Of a stretch of 41,852 nucleotides of DNA, positions 17,283 to 25,774 are shown in pieces; the stretch's first letter is position 1; each line of letters starts with the position of its first letter. The stretch comes from HGM04593 sp045646845 (GTDB taxonomy: Bacteria; Bacteroidota; Bacteroidia; Bacteroidales; Bacteroidaceae): positions 1 through 41,852 of the forward strand of contig JAZRLO010000036.1 of assembly GCA_045646845.1 (NCBI GenBank). Reading direction: 5' to 3'. The notes under the pieces are model-generated. The model had not been told where the DNA came from, searched no databases, and worked only from the letters and a program-made list of their open reading frames with translations. The translations under genes and the position numbers were made by a program.

Positions 17283-17596
17283 TATGTTCCGTTTATTGGT
17301 ATATAACGCAAAAAAGGCCCGGATAGTACAGGCATACCATTCCACAATTCAAAAATTCCCGAAACTGTGATTAAAAATTCAAAGTTTGGTATCACGGCAA
17401 CTTTTAGGAGCCGTTCTTAAAAACAAAAATAATAAATCGGAACGGAATATCCGCAATTTCAAATGTTATTTTGAAAATTAAGGCATCCGTTGATTACAAA
17501 TAACGCATTTTTCCGGATAACTCTTTATAATTCGAGTATATTTGACTAACTTCGCAAGGAATTATATTTATTTGAGAAAAGAGCAACAATCTTTAT
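17283..17596. other. Divergent promoter region
   Basis: This AT-rich stretch of 314 bases separates the divergent secreted-protein gene (minus) and LysM gene (plus). The plus-strand -7 box is listed separately. No full minus-strand promoter match was found. No gene seen. Confidence 0.4.
17537..17544 (+). promoter_or_regulatory. Likely -7 element of the LysM operon
   Basis: TATATTTG matches TAnnTTTG in full, 52 bases before the ATG. No TTG lies at the expected distance upstream. A second near-match, TAACTTCG, lies at 17547-17554, so the exact promoter is uncertain. Confidence 0.45.
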
Positions 17597-19420
17597 ATGA
17601 AACAGACAAGACACATACTTTTTACAGCACTCTTCATTCTTGCAGCAACTGTTGCGTTCGCACAGACCGGAAGTTTCTTCACGCATACCGTAAAGAAAGG
17701 CGACACGCTCTATTCGCTGTCCAACACATACGGAGTAACCATTGACGAGATTGTCAAGAACAACCCCGGCAGCGACAAGAAACTGATAGAGGGGCAGAAG
17801 CTCAGGATACCGCAAAAATCGCAGAACGGCGACAGCGGAAACAATGGCGGCAAAGGGATGCAATACCATACAGTACAGCAAGGAGAGACACTTTACAGGC
17901 TCGGAAAGAAATACGGAATTACGGTTCAGGCAATATGCGATGCGAACCCTGGACTATCGTTCAACAACTTCAAGGCAGGAGAGGTCATTCTCATACCAAC
18001 CGGGCAGAAAGCCAATGAAAACATACAGGAGCCCAAGCCAGAAAAGAAGGTCGTAAAGAGGGACAAGAAAGTCTATACCGTAAAGAAAGGCGACTCGGTT
18101 TACAAAATATGCAACAAATTCAACATATCGGAAGAACAGCTCATTAAAGCCAACCCGGAACTGAAGAGCAAGAAGTTGAAGGAGGACATGGCACTGGTCA
18201 TTCCCGAATCGACCAAAGAGATAACCGTTGCGGCAAAAGAGCAGAGCAACCAGGAATCATTCATATTGTATGAACAATACAAGGATTCCATCAAGCAGAG
18301 CATTGCCAATGAAGAGGAGAACGAAGGCCTCACGAAAGTGGGTATTGTCCTGTCATTCCTCCTCGACAGCTATGCGCCGAAGGAGCAGAACAGAATCATA
18401 GAATATTATCAGGGATTCCTGCTTGCAGTAAACAGACTGAAACAGGAGGGATACTCTTTTGAAATAAACGCATACGATGCGGGCAAGAAGGATGAAAGCA
18501 TTGACTCATTGTTGAGTTCGGGTATGCTTGATGACATGGACCTGATTATAGGTGCCACATACACAAAGCACAACAAGCAACTTGCCGATTTCGCAAAGAA
18601 GAAAAAAATACCGCTTGTGATACCTTTCACCAGCAAAGACAAGAACCTGTACCAGAACCCGATGGTTTACATGGTCAACAGTAACCAGTCCTACATAATA
18701 CCCGATGTCGCATTGCAGTTCGTAAAGACATTCCCGAAGGCTAACGTTGTATTTGTCGAGGATACCATCGCCGGGGACAAGAAGGAGTTCATCGAAGAGT
18801 TGACGGAGGTACTTGACAAGAAAAAGATACCGCACACCACAATATCCATGGCAAACCTTACCAACCCGAGAGATGCCATAACGACATTGAGAAGTTTGAA
18901 GGTTGCAGGGAAGGACAATATAATAGTCCCGACGAACTCTTCGTCAAAGACACTCAAGACATTGCTTCCGCTGCTCATACACACAAAGCACATAGACTCC
19001 ACCGACGTTTCGCAATACAAACTGTTCGGATACCCCGAATGGCAGATACACGCAAAGGAGACCAAAGGCCAGATGTATGAAATTGACACATACTTCTACG
19101 CACCGTTCTTCAGCCACCACACCCTTCCGCAGGTGAGCGAGTTCAACAACGAGTTTACCCAATGGTATGACAAAGAGATACTTGACATATATCCAAGATA
19201 TGGTCTGCTGGGCTATGACACAGGATACTATTTCCTGCTTGCAGCAGCTCTGCACGGTGATGACATGGCTGAAAGAATCAACAGCATTGACTACCAGCCG
19301 TTACAGAGAGGATTCAAGTTCGACAGAGTCAACAACTGGGGAGGTATGGTGAACAAGAAATTCTATTTCATCCACTTTACTCCTGAATTCCATATTTTAC
19401 GAATCGACTACGACAAATGA
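17597..19420 (+). CDS. Triple-LysM protein with periplasmic-binding-like domain
   Basis: A 607-residue exported protein. A signal peptide (1 to about 22, ending VAFA) is followed by three LysM repeats at about 29-72, 89-134 and 158-202, each with the G-D/E-T/S-L/V-Y core (KKGDTLYSL, QQGETLYRL, KKGDSVYKI). LysM binds peptidoglycan sugars. A linker leads to a domain of about 350 residues resembling a type 1 periplasmic-binding fold (VGIVLSFLLDSY, YQGFLLAVNRL, DLIIGATYTKHN, IPLVIPFTSKD, YGLLGYDTGYYFL). This looks like a periplasmic wall-bound sensor or scaffold, comparable in build to LpoA-type or receptor-family proteins; no ligand can be named. Its stop overlaps the next start by 4 bases. Confidence 0.85.
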   Translation: MKQTRHILFTALFILAATVAFAQTGSFFTHTVKKGDTLYSLSNTYGVTIDEIVKNNPGSDKKLIEGQKLRIPQKSQNGDSGNNGGKGMQYHTVQQGETLYRLGKKYGITVQAICDANPGLSFNNFKAGEVILIPTGQKANENIQEPKPEKKVVKRDKKVYTVKKGDSVYKICNKFNISEEQLIKANPELKSKKLKEDMALVIPESTKEITVAAKEQSNQESFILYEQYKDSIKQSIANEEENEGLTKVGIVLSFLLDSYAPKEQNRIIEYYQGFLLAVNRLKQEGYSFEINAYDAGKKDESIDSLLSSGMLDDMDLIIGATYTKHNKQLADFAKKKKIPLVIPFTSKDKNLYQNPMVYMVNSNQSYIIPDVALQFVKTFPKANVVFVEDTIAGDKKEFIEELTEVLDKKKIPHTTISMANLTNPRDAITTLRSLKVAGKDNIIVPTNSSSKTLKTLLPLLIHTKHIDSTDVSQYKLFGYPEWQIHAKETKGQMYEIDTYFYAPFFSHHTLPQVSEFNNEFTQWYDKEILDIYPRYGLLGYDTGYYFLLAAALHGDDMAERINSIDYQPLQRGFKFDRVNNWGGMVNKKFYFIHFTPEFHILRIDYDK

Positions 19421-20106
19421 GGAAAGCTATACTGACTATTGCCGCACTGCTCTTCTCCATTGCCACGCAAGCACAGATTGAAGAACCGAAGAACATTCTT
19501 GAAATAGGTGTCGGCGGCGGTGCCAATATAAACAGCATGGAGATGCAACCATCCATAAGGCAGGGGATGCTTTGGGGTGGAAACGGCGGTATCAGCATAA
19601 GATACACTAGCGAAAAATACTTCAGCATGATATGCTCTGCACAGATGGAGCTAAACTTTTCTCAAAGAGGACTGAAGGAGGATTTTGACGACGGCACGAC
19701 CAACTTCTACAGCCGCACGTCGAACTACCTTGAGATACCGCTGTTCGCGCACCTGGCATGGGGCAAGGAAAAACGAGGATTACAGTTCTACGTTAACCTG
19801 GGACCACAATTCGGTTTTCTGCTTGGAGAAAGCGAAAGATACCATGGGGACTGGGAAACATCATCACGCCCGGAATCATTAAGACCAATATACGGAAAGA
19901 AGGCTGACAACATTTTCGATTATGGAATCGCAGGCGGCCTTGGAGTGGAGTTAAGATCAGGAATAGGCAATTTCTTTATAGAGGGGCGTTACTACTATGC
20001 CTTGGCGGACATTTTCAAGAACTCCAAAACAGAAGACTTCGGACGTTCGGCAAACAAGACCATTTATATAAGGGCCGGCTACTCTTTCACAATATTCGAC
20101 AAGTGA
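19417..20106 (+). CDS. PorT-like outer-membrane beta-barrel protein
   Basis: A 229-residue protein with a signal peptide (ending ATQA-Q) and about eight amphipathic strands. These include GGNGGISIRYTS, YLEIPLFAHLAW, LQFYVNLGPQFGFLLG and NFFIEGRYYYALAD, and the C-terminal strand ends in IYIRAGYSFTIF. The pattern YLEIP...LGP.. is typical of PorT-family barrels in Bacteroidota, one branch of which works in type IX secretion. The start overlaps the LysM gene stop (ATGA), so the two proteins are probably made in matched amounts and may act together across the periplasm. Confidence 0.8.
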   Translation: MRKAILTIAALLFSIATQAQIEEPKNILEIGVGGGANINSMEMQPSIRQGMLWGGNGGISIRYTSEKYFSMICSAQMELNFSQRGLKEDFDDGTTNFYSRTSNYLEIPLFAHLAWGKEKRGLQFYVNLGPQFGFLLGESERYHGDWETSSRPESLRPIYGKKADNIFDYGIAGGLGVELRSGIGNFFIEGRYYYALADIFKNSKTEDFGRSANKTIYIRAGYSFTIFDK

Positions 20107-20145
20107 CAGAACTACAAAGAGAATAAACAGAGAAGCACAAAAGAC

Positions 20146-20183
20146 AATAGTTCAGGGCAACCGGTTGGTTGCCCTGAACTATT
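20146..20183 (+). terminator. Terminator of the LysM/PorT-like operon
   Basis: A perfect 17-bp stem (AATAGTTCAGGGCAACC and its complement) with a GGTT loop, 39 bases after the stop codon. The T-run after it is short (ATTTC), but the stem is very stable. Confidence 0.8.
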
Positions 20184-20227
20184 TCTAATGGTTGGATTGA
20201 GAGTTCCTACAGAGGCTATCATGTAAT

Positions 20228-20258
20228 CAAGAACATGTGACAATGTCACCTGTTCTTG
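20228..20258 (-). terminator. Hairpin at the end of the rfb operon
   Basis: CAAGAACA-T-GTGAC, loop AAT, GTCAC-C-TGTTCTTG: 13 base pairs with one mismatch. It overlaps the rfbB stop codon and final codons. It has no strong T-run, so it may terminate or protect the message end. It faces the terminator of the converging operon 45 bases away. Confidence 0.55.
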
Positions 20259-21382
20259 TACATATCATCGTAATACTTCTCGTACTCGCCGCTCGTGATA
20301 TTGTCCATCCACTCCTGGTTGTCGAGGTACCAGCGCACTGTTTTTTCAATACCCTCCTCGAACTGCAGGCTCGGTTCCCAACCGAGTTCCTTCTGCAATT
20401 TGGTTGAATCAATCGCATAACGCAAATCGTGGCCGGCACGGTCGGTAACGTATGTGATAAGGTCGAGCGACGCACCCTCGGGGTTGCCCAACAGACGGTC
20501 AACAGTCTTTATTATGACCTTGATGATGTCGATATTCTTCCACTCGTTGAAACCACCGATGTTGTATGTATCGGCAATCTTACCGTTGTGGAAGATTACA
20601 TCTATTGCACGTGCATGGTCAACAACGTAGAGCCAGTCGCGCACATTCTCGCCCTTGCCATATACGGGCAGCGGCTTGCGCTGACGGATGTTATTAACAA
20701 AAAGAGGTATCAGCTTCTCCGGGAACTGGTAGGGACCATAGTTGTTGGAGCAGTTGGTCACAATCGTAGGCATACCGTATGTGTCGTGATATGCGCGTAC
20801 AAAATGGTCACTGCTTGCCTTTGAAGCCGAATATGGGCTGTGAGGGTTGTACTTTGTTGTCTCATAGAAGAAGTCCTCACCGTATGCAAGATGATGCTCG
20901 CCAGATGATGCGGTTGTGGTGAACGGAGGCTCTATTCCCTCGGGGTGGCTCAGTTCGAGCGCACCATAGACCTCATCTGTTGAGATGTGGTAGAAACGCT
21001 TGCCTTCGTACTTTTCGGGTAATGATTCCCAATAGAGCTTTGCCGCCTGCAAAAGTGACAACGTACCCATCACATTAGTACGTGCGAAAGTGAACGGATC
21101 CTTGATTGAACGGTCAACGTGACTCTCGGCTGCAAGATGAATTACGCCATCTACATTGTTGTCAATCATCAGTTTGTACATAGTATCGAAGTCGCAGATG
21201 TCGGCCTTCACGAACGTGTAGTTGGGCTTATCCTCTATGTCCTTGAGGTTGGCAAGGTTGCCTGCGTAGGTGAGTTTATCGACATTGATGATGTTGTACT
21301 CGGGGTACTTGTTCACGAAAAGACGTACCACGTGGCTACCTATAAATCCGGCACCACCGGTGATTATTATGCTACGTTTCAT
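20246..21382 (-). CDS. rfbB: dTDP-glucose 4,6-dehydratase
   Basis: A 378-residue short-chain dehydrogenase/reductase of the extended type, the second step of dTDP-L-rhamnose synthesis (dTDP-glucose to dTDP-4-keto-6-deoxyglucose, with bound NAD). The nucleotide loop GGAGFIGS lies at 9-16. The catalytic set T135-D136-E137 (STDEVYG) and Y184-x-x-x-K188 (YSASK) is intact. RDWLYVVDHARAI and NNYGPYQFPEKLIP are typical of RmlB. It is longer than the E. coli enzyme (361) because of an insert around 156-178 (SSGEHHLAYGEDFF). Last gene of the rfbA-C-D-B order. The assignment is firm. Confidence 0.96.
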   Translation of the reverse strand: MKRSIIITGGAGFIGSHVVRLFVNKYPEYNIINVDKLTYAGNLANLKDIEDKPNYTFVKADICDFDTMYKLMIDNNVDGVIHLAAESHVDRSIKDPFTFARTNVMGTLSLLQAAKLYWESLPEKYEGKRFYHISTDEVYGALELSHPEGIEPPFTTTASSGEHHLAYGEDFFYETTKYNPHSPYSASKASSDHFVRAYHDTYGMPTIVTNCSNNYGPYQFPEKLIPLFVNNIRQRKPLPVYGKGENVRDWLYVVDHARAIDVIFHNGKIADTYNIGGFNEWKNIDIIKVIIKTVDRLLGNPEGASLDLITYVTDRAGHDLRYAIDSTKLQKELGWEPSLQFEEGIEKTVRWYLDNQEWMDNITSGEYEKYYDDMYKNR

Positions 21383-21395
21383 ATATTGTTCCTTT

Positions 21396-22265
21396 TTATT
21401 TGTTGTTCGCTTTTATTCTCTTAATGCAATACTCCATTGACTCTCTCCAATGCGGTATATCAATGTCGAATACATCTTTTATCTTGGTCTTGTCGAGCAC
21501 AGAATATGGCGGTCGTGTGACGGGCGATGGAAACTCACTGCTGTGGCATGGATTGATGCGGCAGTTTGTGTTGCCTGCTACGGCTGCAATCTCAACGGCG
21601 AAGTCGTACCATGAGCAGACGCCTTCATTGGAGAAGTGGTAAATGCCTTCGTTGCCCTCATATACACCGGCTTCTATGATTGAGAAGATTGCAAGCGCAA
21701 GGTCGCCGGCGTATGTGGGAGTACCTACCTGGTCAAAGACGACATTGAGCTGCTCACGCTCGGCGGTGAGGCGCATCATGGTCTTGAGGAAGTTGTTGCC
21801 GAACTCGCTGTAGAGCCATGCGGTACGGAAGATGAGTGCCTTGCAGCCGCTATCCAGAATGGACTGCTCGCCATGCAGTTTCGTGCGACCATACACACCC
21901 AATGGATTTAGTGGCATATCCTCGGTGCGCGGTGTGTTGCCCTCGCTACCGAAGACGTAGTCAGTAGAGACATGGAAGAGTGTTCCGCCAACCTCTTTCA
22001 TAGCACGTGCAAGGTTGCCCACTGCCGTTGCGTTTATGAGTTCTGCTGTTGCTTCATCGCTCTCGGCCTTATCGACATTGGTATATGCGGCACAATTGAC
22101 GATGGCCTCAATGCCACACTCCTTTACGACGGAAAGAACCGCATCGGCATTGGTTATGTCCAGTTCCGCGACATCTGTAAATATGTAGTTGTTGGGGGAT
22201 ACCGCACCCAGACGGCGCATCTCGCAACCCAACTGCCCGTTAGCTCCTGTTACAAGTATGTTCAT
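21396..22265 (-). CDS. rfbD: dTDP-4-dehydrorhamnose reductase
   Basis: A 289-residue reductase making dTDP-L-rhamnose, the last step of the pathway, with NAD(P)H. The nucleotide loop TGANGQLG is at 6-13, the catalytic Thr/Tyr region STDYVF at 100-105, and Y125-GRT-K129 forms the YxxxK pair. Further family marks are NCAAYTNVDKAE and FRTAWLYSEFGNNF. It lies 11 bases after rfbC and 13 before rfbB, in one operon. Confidence 0.95.
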   Translation of the reverse strand: MNILVTGANGQLGCEMRRLGAVSPNNYIFTDVAELDITNADAVLSVVKECGIEAIVNCAAYTNVDKAESDEATAELINATAVGNLARAMKEVGGTLFHVSTDYVFGSEGNTPRTEDMPLNPLGVYGRTKLHGEQSILDSGCKALIFRTAWLYSEFGNNFLKTMMRLTAEREQLNVVFDQVGTPTYAGDLALAIFSIIEAGVYEGNEGIYHFSNEGVCSWYDFAVEIAAVAGNTNCRINPCHSSEFPSPVTRPPYSVLDKTKIKDVFDIDIPHWRESMEYCIKRIKANNK

Positions 22266-22276
22266 ATTATAATTTC

Positions 22277-22846
22277 TTAATACAATTTTTCGTTATAGTC
22301 AAACAGATAATCGGCATCGGCGATGTTCTTGCTGAGTTTGTCCTTTTCGGAGAGCAGCACCTTGTCGGCAGGTATTCTCCAATCTATCGCAAGTTGCGGG
22401 TCGTTCCATGCAACAGAACCTTCGCTCTCCTTGCAGTAGAAGTTGTCGCACTTGTACTGGAACACGGCCTCTTCGCTCAGAACGGCAAAGCCGTGTGCAA
22501 AGCCACGCGGTACGAAGAACTGGCGATGGTTCTCCTCGGTCAGTTCCACGACAACGTACTTGCCGAATGTGGGCGAGCCTTGGCGTATATCCACGGCAAC
22601 ATCGAGTACCGCGCCTTTGATGCATCGGACAAGCTTGCTCTGGCAATATGGCGGTTTCTGGAAATGCAGGCCGCGCAACACACCGTACGATGACTTTGAC
22701 TGGTTGTCCTGCACGAATGTGGTGCGGCACACCTTTTCCTCGAACTCGCGCTGCGAGAACGATTCGTAGAAATAGCCTCTATCGTCCTTGAATATGCGTG
22801 GTTCTATTATTACTACCCCTTCAATCTCTGTCTTTATAACTTCCAT
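22277..22846 (-). CDS. rfbC: dTDP-4-dehydrorhamnose 3,5-epimerase
   Basis: A 189-residue cupin epimerase, the third step to dTDP-L-rhamnose. The catalytic base is H61 in LRGLHFQ and the catalytic tyrosine lies in FQYKCDNFY (about Y131). FVPRGFAHGF is the family signature. I place the start at MEVIKTEIEG, 10 bases after the rfbA stop, because homologues begin this way; the frame is open to an ATG at 22873, inside rfbA, which would add nine unlike residues. Confidence 0.94.
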   Translation of the reverse strand: MEVIKTEIEGVVIIEPRIFKDDRGYFYESFSQREFEEKVCRTTFVQDNQSKSSYGVLRGLHFQKPPYCQSKLVRCIKGAVLDVAVDIRQGSPTFGKYVVVELTEENHRQFFVPRGFAHGFAVLSEEAVFQYKCDNFYCKESEGSVAWNDPQLAIDWRIPADKVLLSEKDKLSKNIADADYLFDYNEKLY

Positions 22847-22856
22847 ATGTCGCTGT

Positions 22857-23747
22857 TCATTTAGAGCGTTCAACCTCGTCTATCACTTTAAGGAGATACT
22901 TTCCGTACTGGTTCTTTATCATTGGCTGAGCCAACTGCTGCATTTTCTCCTTGTCTATCCATCCATTGCGGTATGCGATGCCCTCGAGACAGGCAATCTT
23001 CAAGCCCTGGCGTTTCTCGATTACCTCAACGAAAATCGATGCTTCGGCAAGCGAGTCGTGCGTACCGGTGTCGAGCCATGCAAAGCCACGTTCGAGGGTC
23101 TGTACCTTCAATTCGCCGTCAGCAAGGAAATGCTGGTTCACAGTGGTAATCTCGAGTTCTCCTCGTGCCGATGGTTTTATATTCTTTGCAACCTCTACAA
23201 CCTTGTTGGGGTAGAAATAGAGACCTACAACAGCATAGTTTGATTTGGGATGTTCCGGCTTCTCTTCAATAGAGAGGCAGTTGCCCTCTTTGTCGAATTC
23301 CGCTACACCATAACGCTCGGGATCGTCAACCCAATAGCCGAACACTGTAGCCTTGGCATCCTCTTCGGCTGCACGTACAGCATCGGCAAGCATCCTTGAG
23401 AAGCCGTTGCCATGGAATATGTTATCACCCAGAACAAGACATGCGGAATCGTTGCCTATGAATTCCTCGCCGATGATGAACGCCTGTGCAAGGCCGTCGG
23501 GAGAGGGCTGCTCGGCATACTCGAATGTCACACCATAGTCGCTACCATCGCCAAGAAGACGTTTGAAACCGGGCAGGTCCTGTGGAGTGGATATGATAAG
23601 TATTTCCCTTATTCCGGCAAGCATCAGTACCGAAATAGGATAGTATATCATAGGTTTGTCATAAATGGGAAGCATCTGTTTGCTCACTCCCTTAGTGATG
23701 GGATAAAGACGTGTTCCCGAACCGCCTGCCAAAACAATTCCTTTCAT
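22857..23747 (-). CDS. rfbA: Glucose-1-phosphate thymidylyltransferase
   Basis: A 296-residue nucleotidyltransferase making dTDP-glucose from glucose-1-phosphate and dTTP, the first step of the rhamnose pathway. The nucleotide-binding loop is LAGGSGTRLYP (6-16) with SKQMLPIYDKPMIYYP after it. LVLGDNIFHG carries the metal-binding Asp, and RGELEITTVNQ and WLDTGTHDSL are the sugar-site marks. It is 23 bases after the FtsX-like permease gene, so transcription probably runs in from the ABC pair. No perfect promoter is seen in that gap. Confidence 0.96.
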   Translation of the reverse strand: MKGIVLAGGSGTRLYPITKGVSKQMLPIYDKPMIYYPISVLMLAGIREILIISTPQDLPGFKRLLGDGSDYGVTFEYAEQPSPDGLAQAFIIGEEFIGNDSACLVLGDNIFHGNGFSRMLADAVRAAEEDAKATVFGYWVDDPERYGVAEFDKEGNCLSIEEKPEHPKSNYAVVGLYFYPNKVVEVAKNIKPSARGELEITTVNQHFLADGELKVQTLERGFAWLDTGTHDSLAEASIFVEVIEKRQGLKIACLEGIAYRNGWIDKEKMQQLAQPMIKNQYGKYLLKVIDEVERSK

Positions 23748-23770
23748 GATAAAAACTTTTTAAATATTTT

Positions 23771-24991
23771 TCATTTACGATTATCTTTCTGTTTGCAATG
23801 CTTCTTCACCTGGCAATATACCACTGTTCCGTGCAACAGGGAGAACAGTAATATAAAGATGAGAGCACAAAGCCATATTCCGCCCAACGATGCCGGAACG
23901 AATTCCGTTGACGACTCCTGCATCATAGCGGAGAATGCCGGGTAAACCATTGTCGTTATAACAGCGGCAACCAGCCACACCGCCGCATCAATCAACAGTA
24001 CCGTCAATTGATAGACCTTGGCGATATTCCTGATGGAATAACCCATTGAGAAGAGATTTACTATTTTCTCCTTGTTCTTCTCTATAAGCAGAAGTATGCT
24101 TACTACCAGAAGGAAGAATGCCATAGCCGAGAAGATGAACCCGACCGCAATGATGACTGCCAATATGCCGTATATGAGCGACTGCAGGCGCACATGAGAC
24201 GAATCACCTTCAATGATATATTCCTTTTCTTTAATATACTCGAAAAATGAATCCTCGAACTCGCCGGCGTCGGTCGTAAGAATAAGCCGAGACGGGCGGC
24301 AGTCACTACCGGGAGCATATACTGAATTGACCTCCTGGATGAAGTTCCAGGGAACGAGTATAGTGTTTATCTTGTTGGTGAGTCCGCAGACCACAGCGCG
24401 GTACTCACGTCTTCCGTTTTCAGTCTTGAAATATATCTTCAACGGGAATGTTCCCAGAAGATCATCCGTTATCTGCGGCAGCCCGTTCGCTGCCGCAAAT
24501 CCATAATTATATAGATTGAGGAAGTTTCTCGGAATAACCACAGGCAACACCTCGGAAGCAAGGTCGGCACTCCATTCGCGCTCTACCCTACCTACAGAGC
24601 TGTAATTGTCCTTTATGAATTCATCCGGAACAGCCTCAAGAAATATGTCCGATGCAATTCTGGCCTGGCCCAGTTCAAAAGAGGCCTTCACCTCTATCTG
24701 CGAAGAGATGAACTCGCCCACAGACGATACCGAAGAGAGCTTTTCCAGGTCCTTTATCTCTTCGTCACTAAAAACAGGACGTTCAGCAATAAGGCTCTCT
24801 ACAGGCTTTGTTATTACAAGATAACCCGATGACATTATGCAGTCACCCGATGTCGAGAATGATTTGAAATCCTTATAGCCCTGTATTCCGGAAAGCACTA
24901 TAAGGCCACCGAGCAGATTGACAAGCACGAAACCGGCTATCTGCCCTATACTTATGTTCTGACGTAAAAGTTTAAACAACAGTCTCATCAT
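23771..24991 (-). CDS. FtsX/MacB-like ABC permease
   Basis: A 406-residue permease with the FtsX-type layout: one N-terminal membrane helix (about 18-36), a large extracytoplasmic domain (about 40-265), then three helices at about 268-300, 327-350 and 367-390. Such permeases work with MacB/LolD-type ATPases as mechanotransmitters or lipoprotein/peptide exporters. The partner ATPase ends 23 bases upstream. The extracytoplasmic part has no signature I recognise, so substrate or partner is unknown. Being directly upstream of rfbA it is likely part of the same transcript, though a link to rhamnose or polysaccharide is only suggested by position. Confidence 0.75.
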   Translation of the reverse strand: MMRLLFKLLRQNISIGQIAGFVLVNLLGGLIVLSGIQGYKDFKSFSTSGDCIMSSGYLVITKPVESLIAERPVFSDEEIKDLEKLSSVSSVGEFISSQIEVKASFELGQARIASDIFLEAVPDEFIKDNYSSVGRVEREWSADLASEVLPVVIPRNFLNLYNYGFAAANGLPQITDDLLGTFPLKIYFKTENGRREYRAVVCGLTNKINTILVPWNFIQEVNSVYAPGSDCRPSRLILTTDAGEFEDSFFEYIKEKEYIIEGDSSHVRLQSLIYGILAVIIAVGFIFSAMAFFLLVVSILLLIEKNKEKIVNLFSMGYSIRNIAKVYQLTVLLIDAAVWLVAAVITTMVYPAFSAMMQESSTEFVPASLGGIWLCALIFILLFSLLHGTVVYCQVKKHCKQKDNRK

Positions 24992-25014
24992 ACATCAAAA
25001 ATAGATTGGTTGTA

Positions 25015-25674
25015 CTACAAATAAAGAATCTCGTCATATTCATAGGGCAACCTATAACCGATGGAGGTCACAATTATACCCACACCATCCTTTTCCTGCC
25101 TCTCGCGCAACATTTCGGCCATGATGCGGGCATTTCCCCCGTCAAGATGGCTGACAGGTTCGTCGAGCAGAATAAAATCGAAAGGCTGACACAAAGCGCG
25201 CACGAACGCCACGCGCTGCTGCTGACCGAAAGACATCTTGCCGCATGGCCTGTCAAGATGCTCTTCCAGGCCGAGACGCACGAGCATTGAACGAATCTCG
25301 GACTCGGTAGCGAAACCGGTGATCTGGTTCTTCAGCATCACATTGTCAACCGATGAAAATTCGGGGAACAACCTGTGTTCCTGAAACATCATTGCAAGTA
25401 TTTTCTGACGACGCGACAACATGTCGGAATAACCGCCGGGCAGTCTGTTGCCCTTATCGTCGAACAGTGCGATGTCACCCACGTAATCATCGCGCAACCC
25501 GCACAGGAAAGAGCAGAAAGAGCTTTTACCCCTACCGGATGTAGCCTCAACAAGATAAGACTTTCCTTTTTTGAAGGTAACCGATGAGTTCCACACGTTG
25601 GACACGGGGCCTTCGGGCGGATTCTCGACAAAAAGCTTCAGATTAACGTTGTCAAATACAATACTTTCAATCAT
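25015..25674 (-). CDS. ABC ATPase with altered signature and H-loop
   Basis: A 219-residue ABC ATPase of the LolD/MacB size. Walker A is ATSGRGKSS (44-52, K50), the Q-loop Gln is Q98 (MFQEHRLFPEF), and Walker B is FILLDEP with E172, followed by SHLD. Two key sites are unusual. The signature reads MSFGQQQR (147-154) in place of LSGGQ. At the position of the switch histidine the chain reads IIVTSIGY, with Ser204 where His is expected. The conserved Walker motifs suggest it still binds ATP; the missing His may slow hydrolysis. It is first in the ATPase-permease-rfb run. Confidence 0.78.
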   Translation of the reverse strand: MIESIVFDNVNLKLFVENPPEGPVSNVWNSSVTFKKGKSYLVEATSGRGKSSFCSFLCGLRDDYVGDIALFDDKGNRLPGGYSDMLSRRQKILAMMFQEHRLFPEFSSVDNVMLKNQITGFATESEIRSMLVRLGLEEHLDRPCGKMSFGQQQRVAFVRALCQPFDFILLDEPVSHLDGGNARIMAEMLRERQEKDGVGIIVTSIGYRLPYEYDEILYL

Positions 25675-25736
25675 ATATTACTAAAATTGGCAAATCTTTT
25701 GTTTCTCAAGATTGCTGCATTTGAAAAAATTACATG

Positions 25737-25771
25737 ATTTTCACCTGCGCGGCAGCCGCGCAGGTGAAAAT
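25737..25771 (-). terminator. Strong terminator after the DUF4836 gene
   Basis: ATTTTCACCTGCGCGGC paired with its full complement: 17 base pairs around a minimal loop. It lies 3 bases beyond the stop codon at 25775, and a T-rich stretch follows on the minus strand. It separates this gene from the ABC/rfb run. Confidence 0.85.
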
Positions 25772-25774
25772 TTG

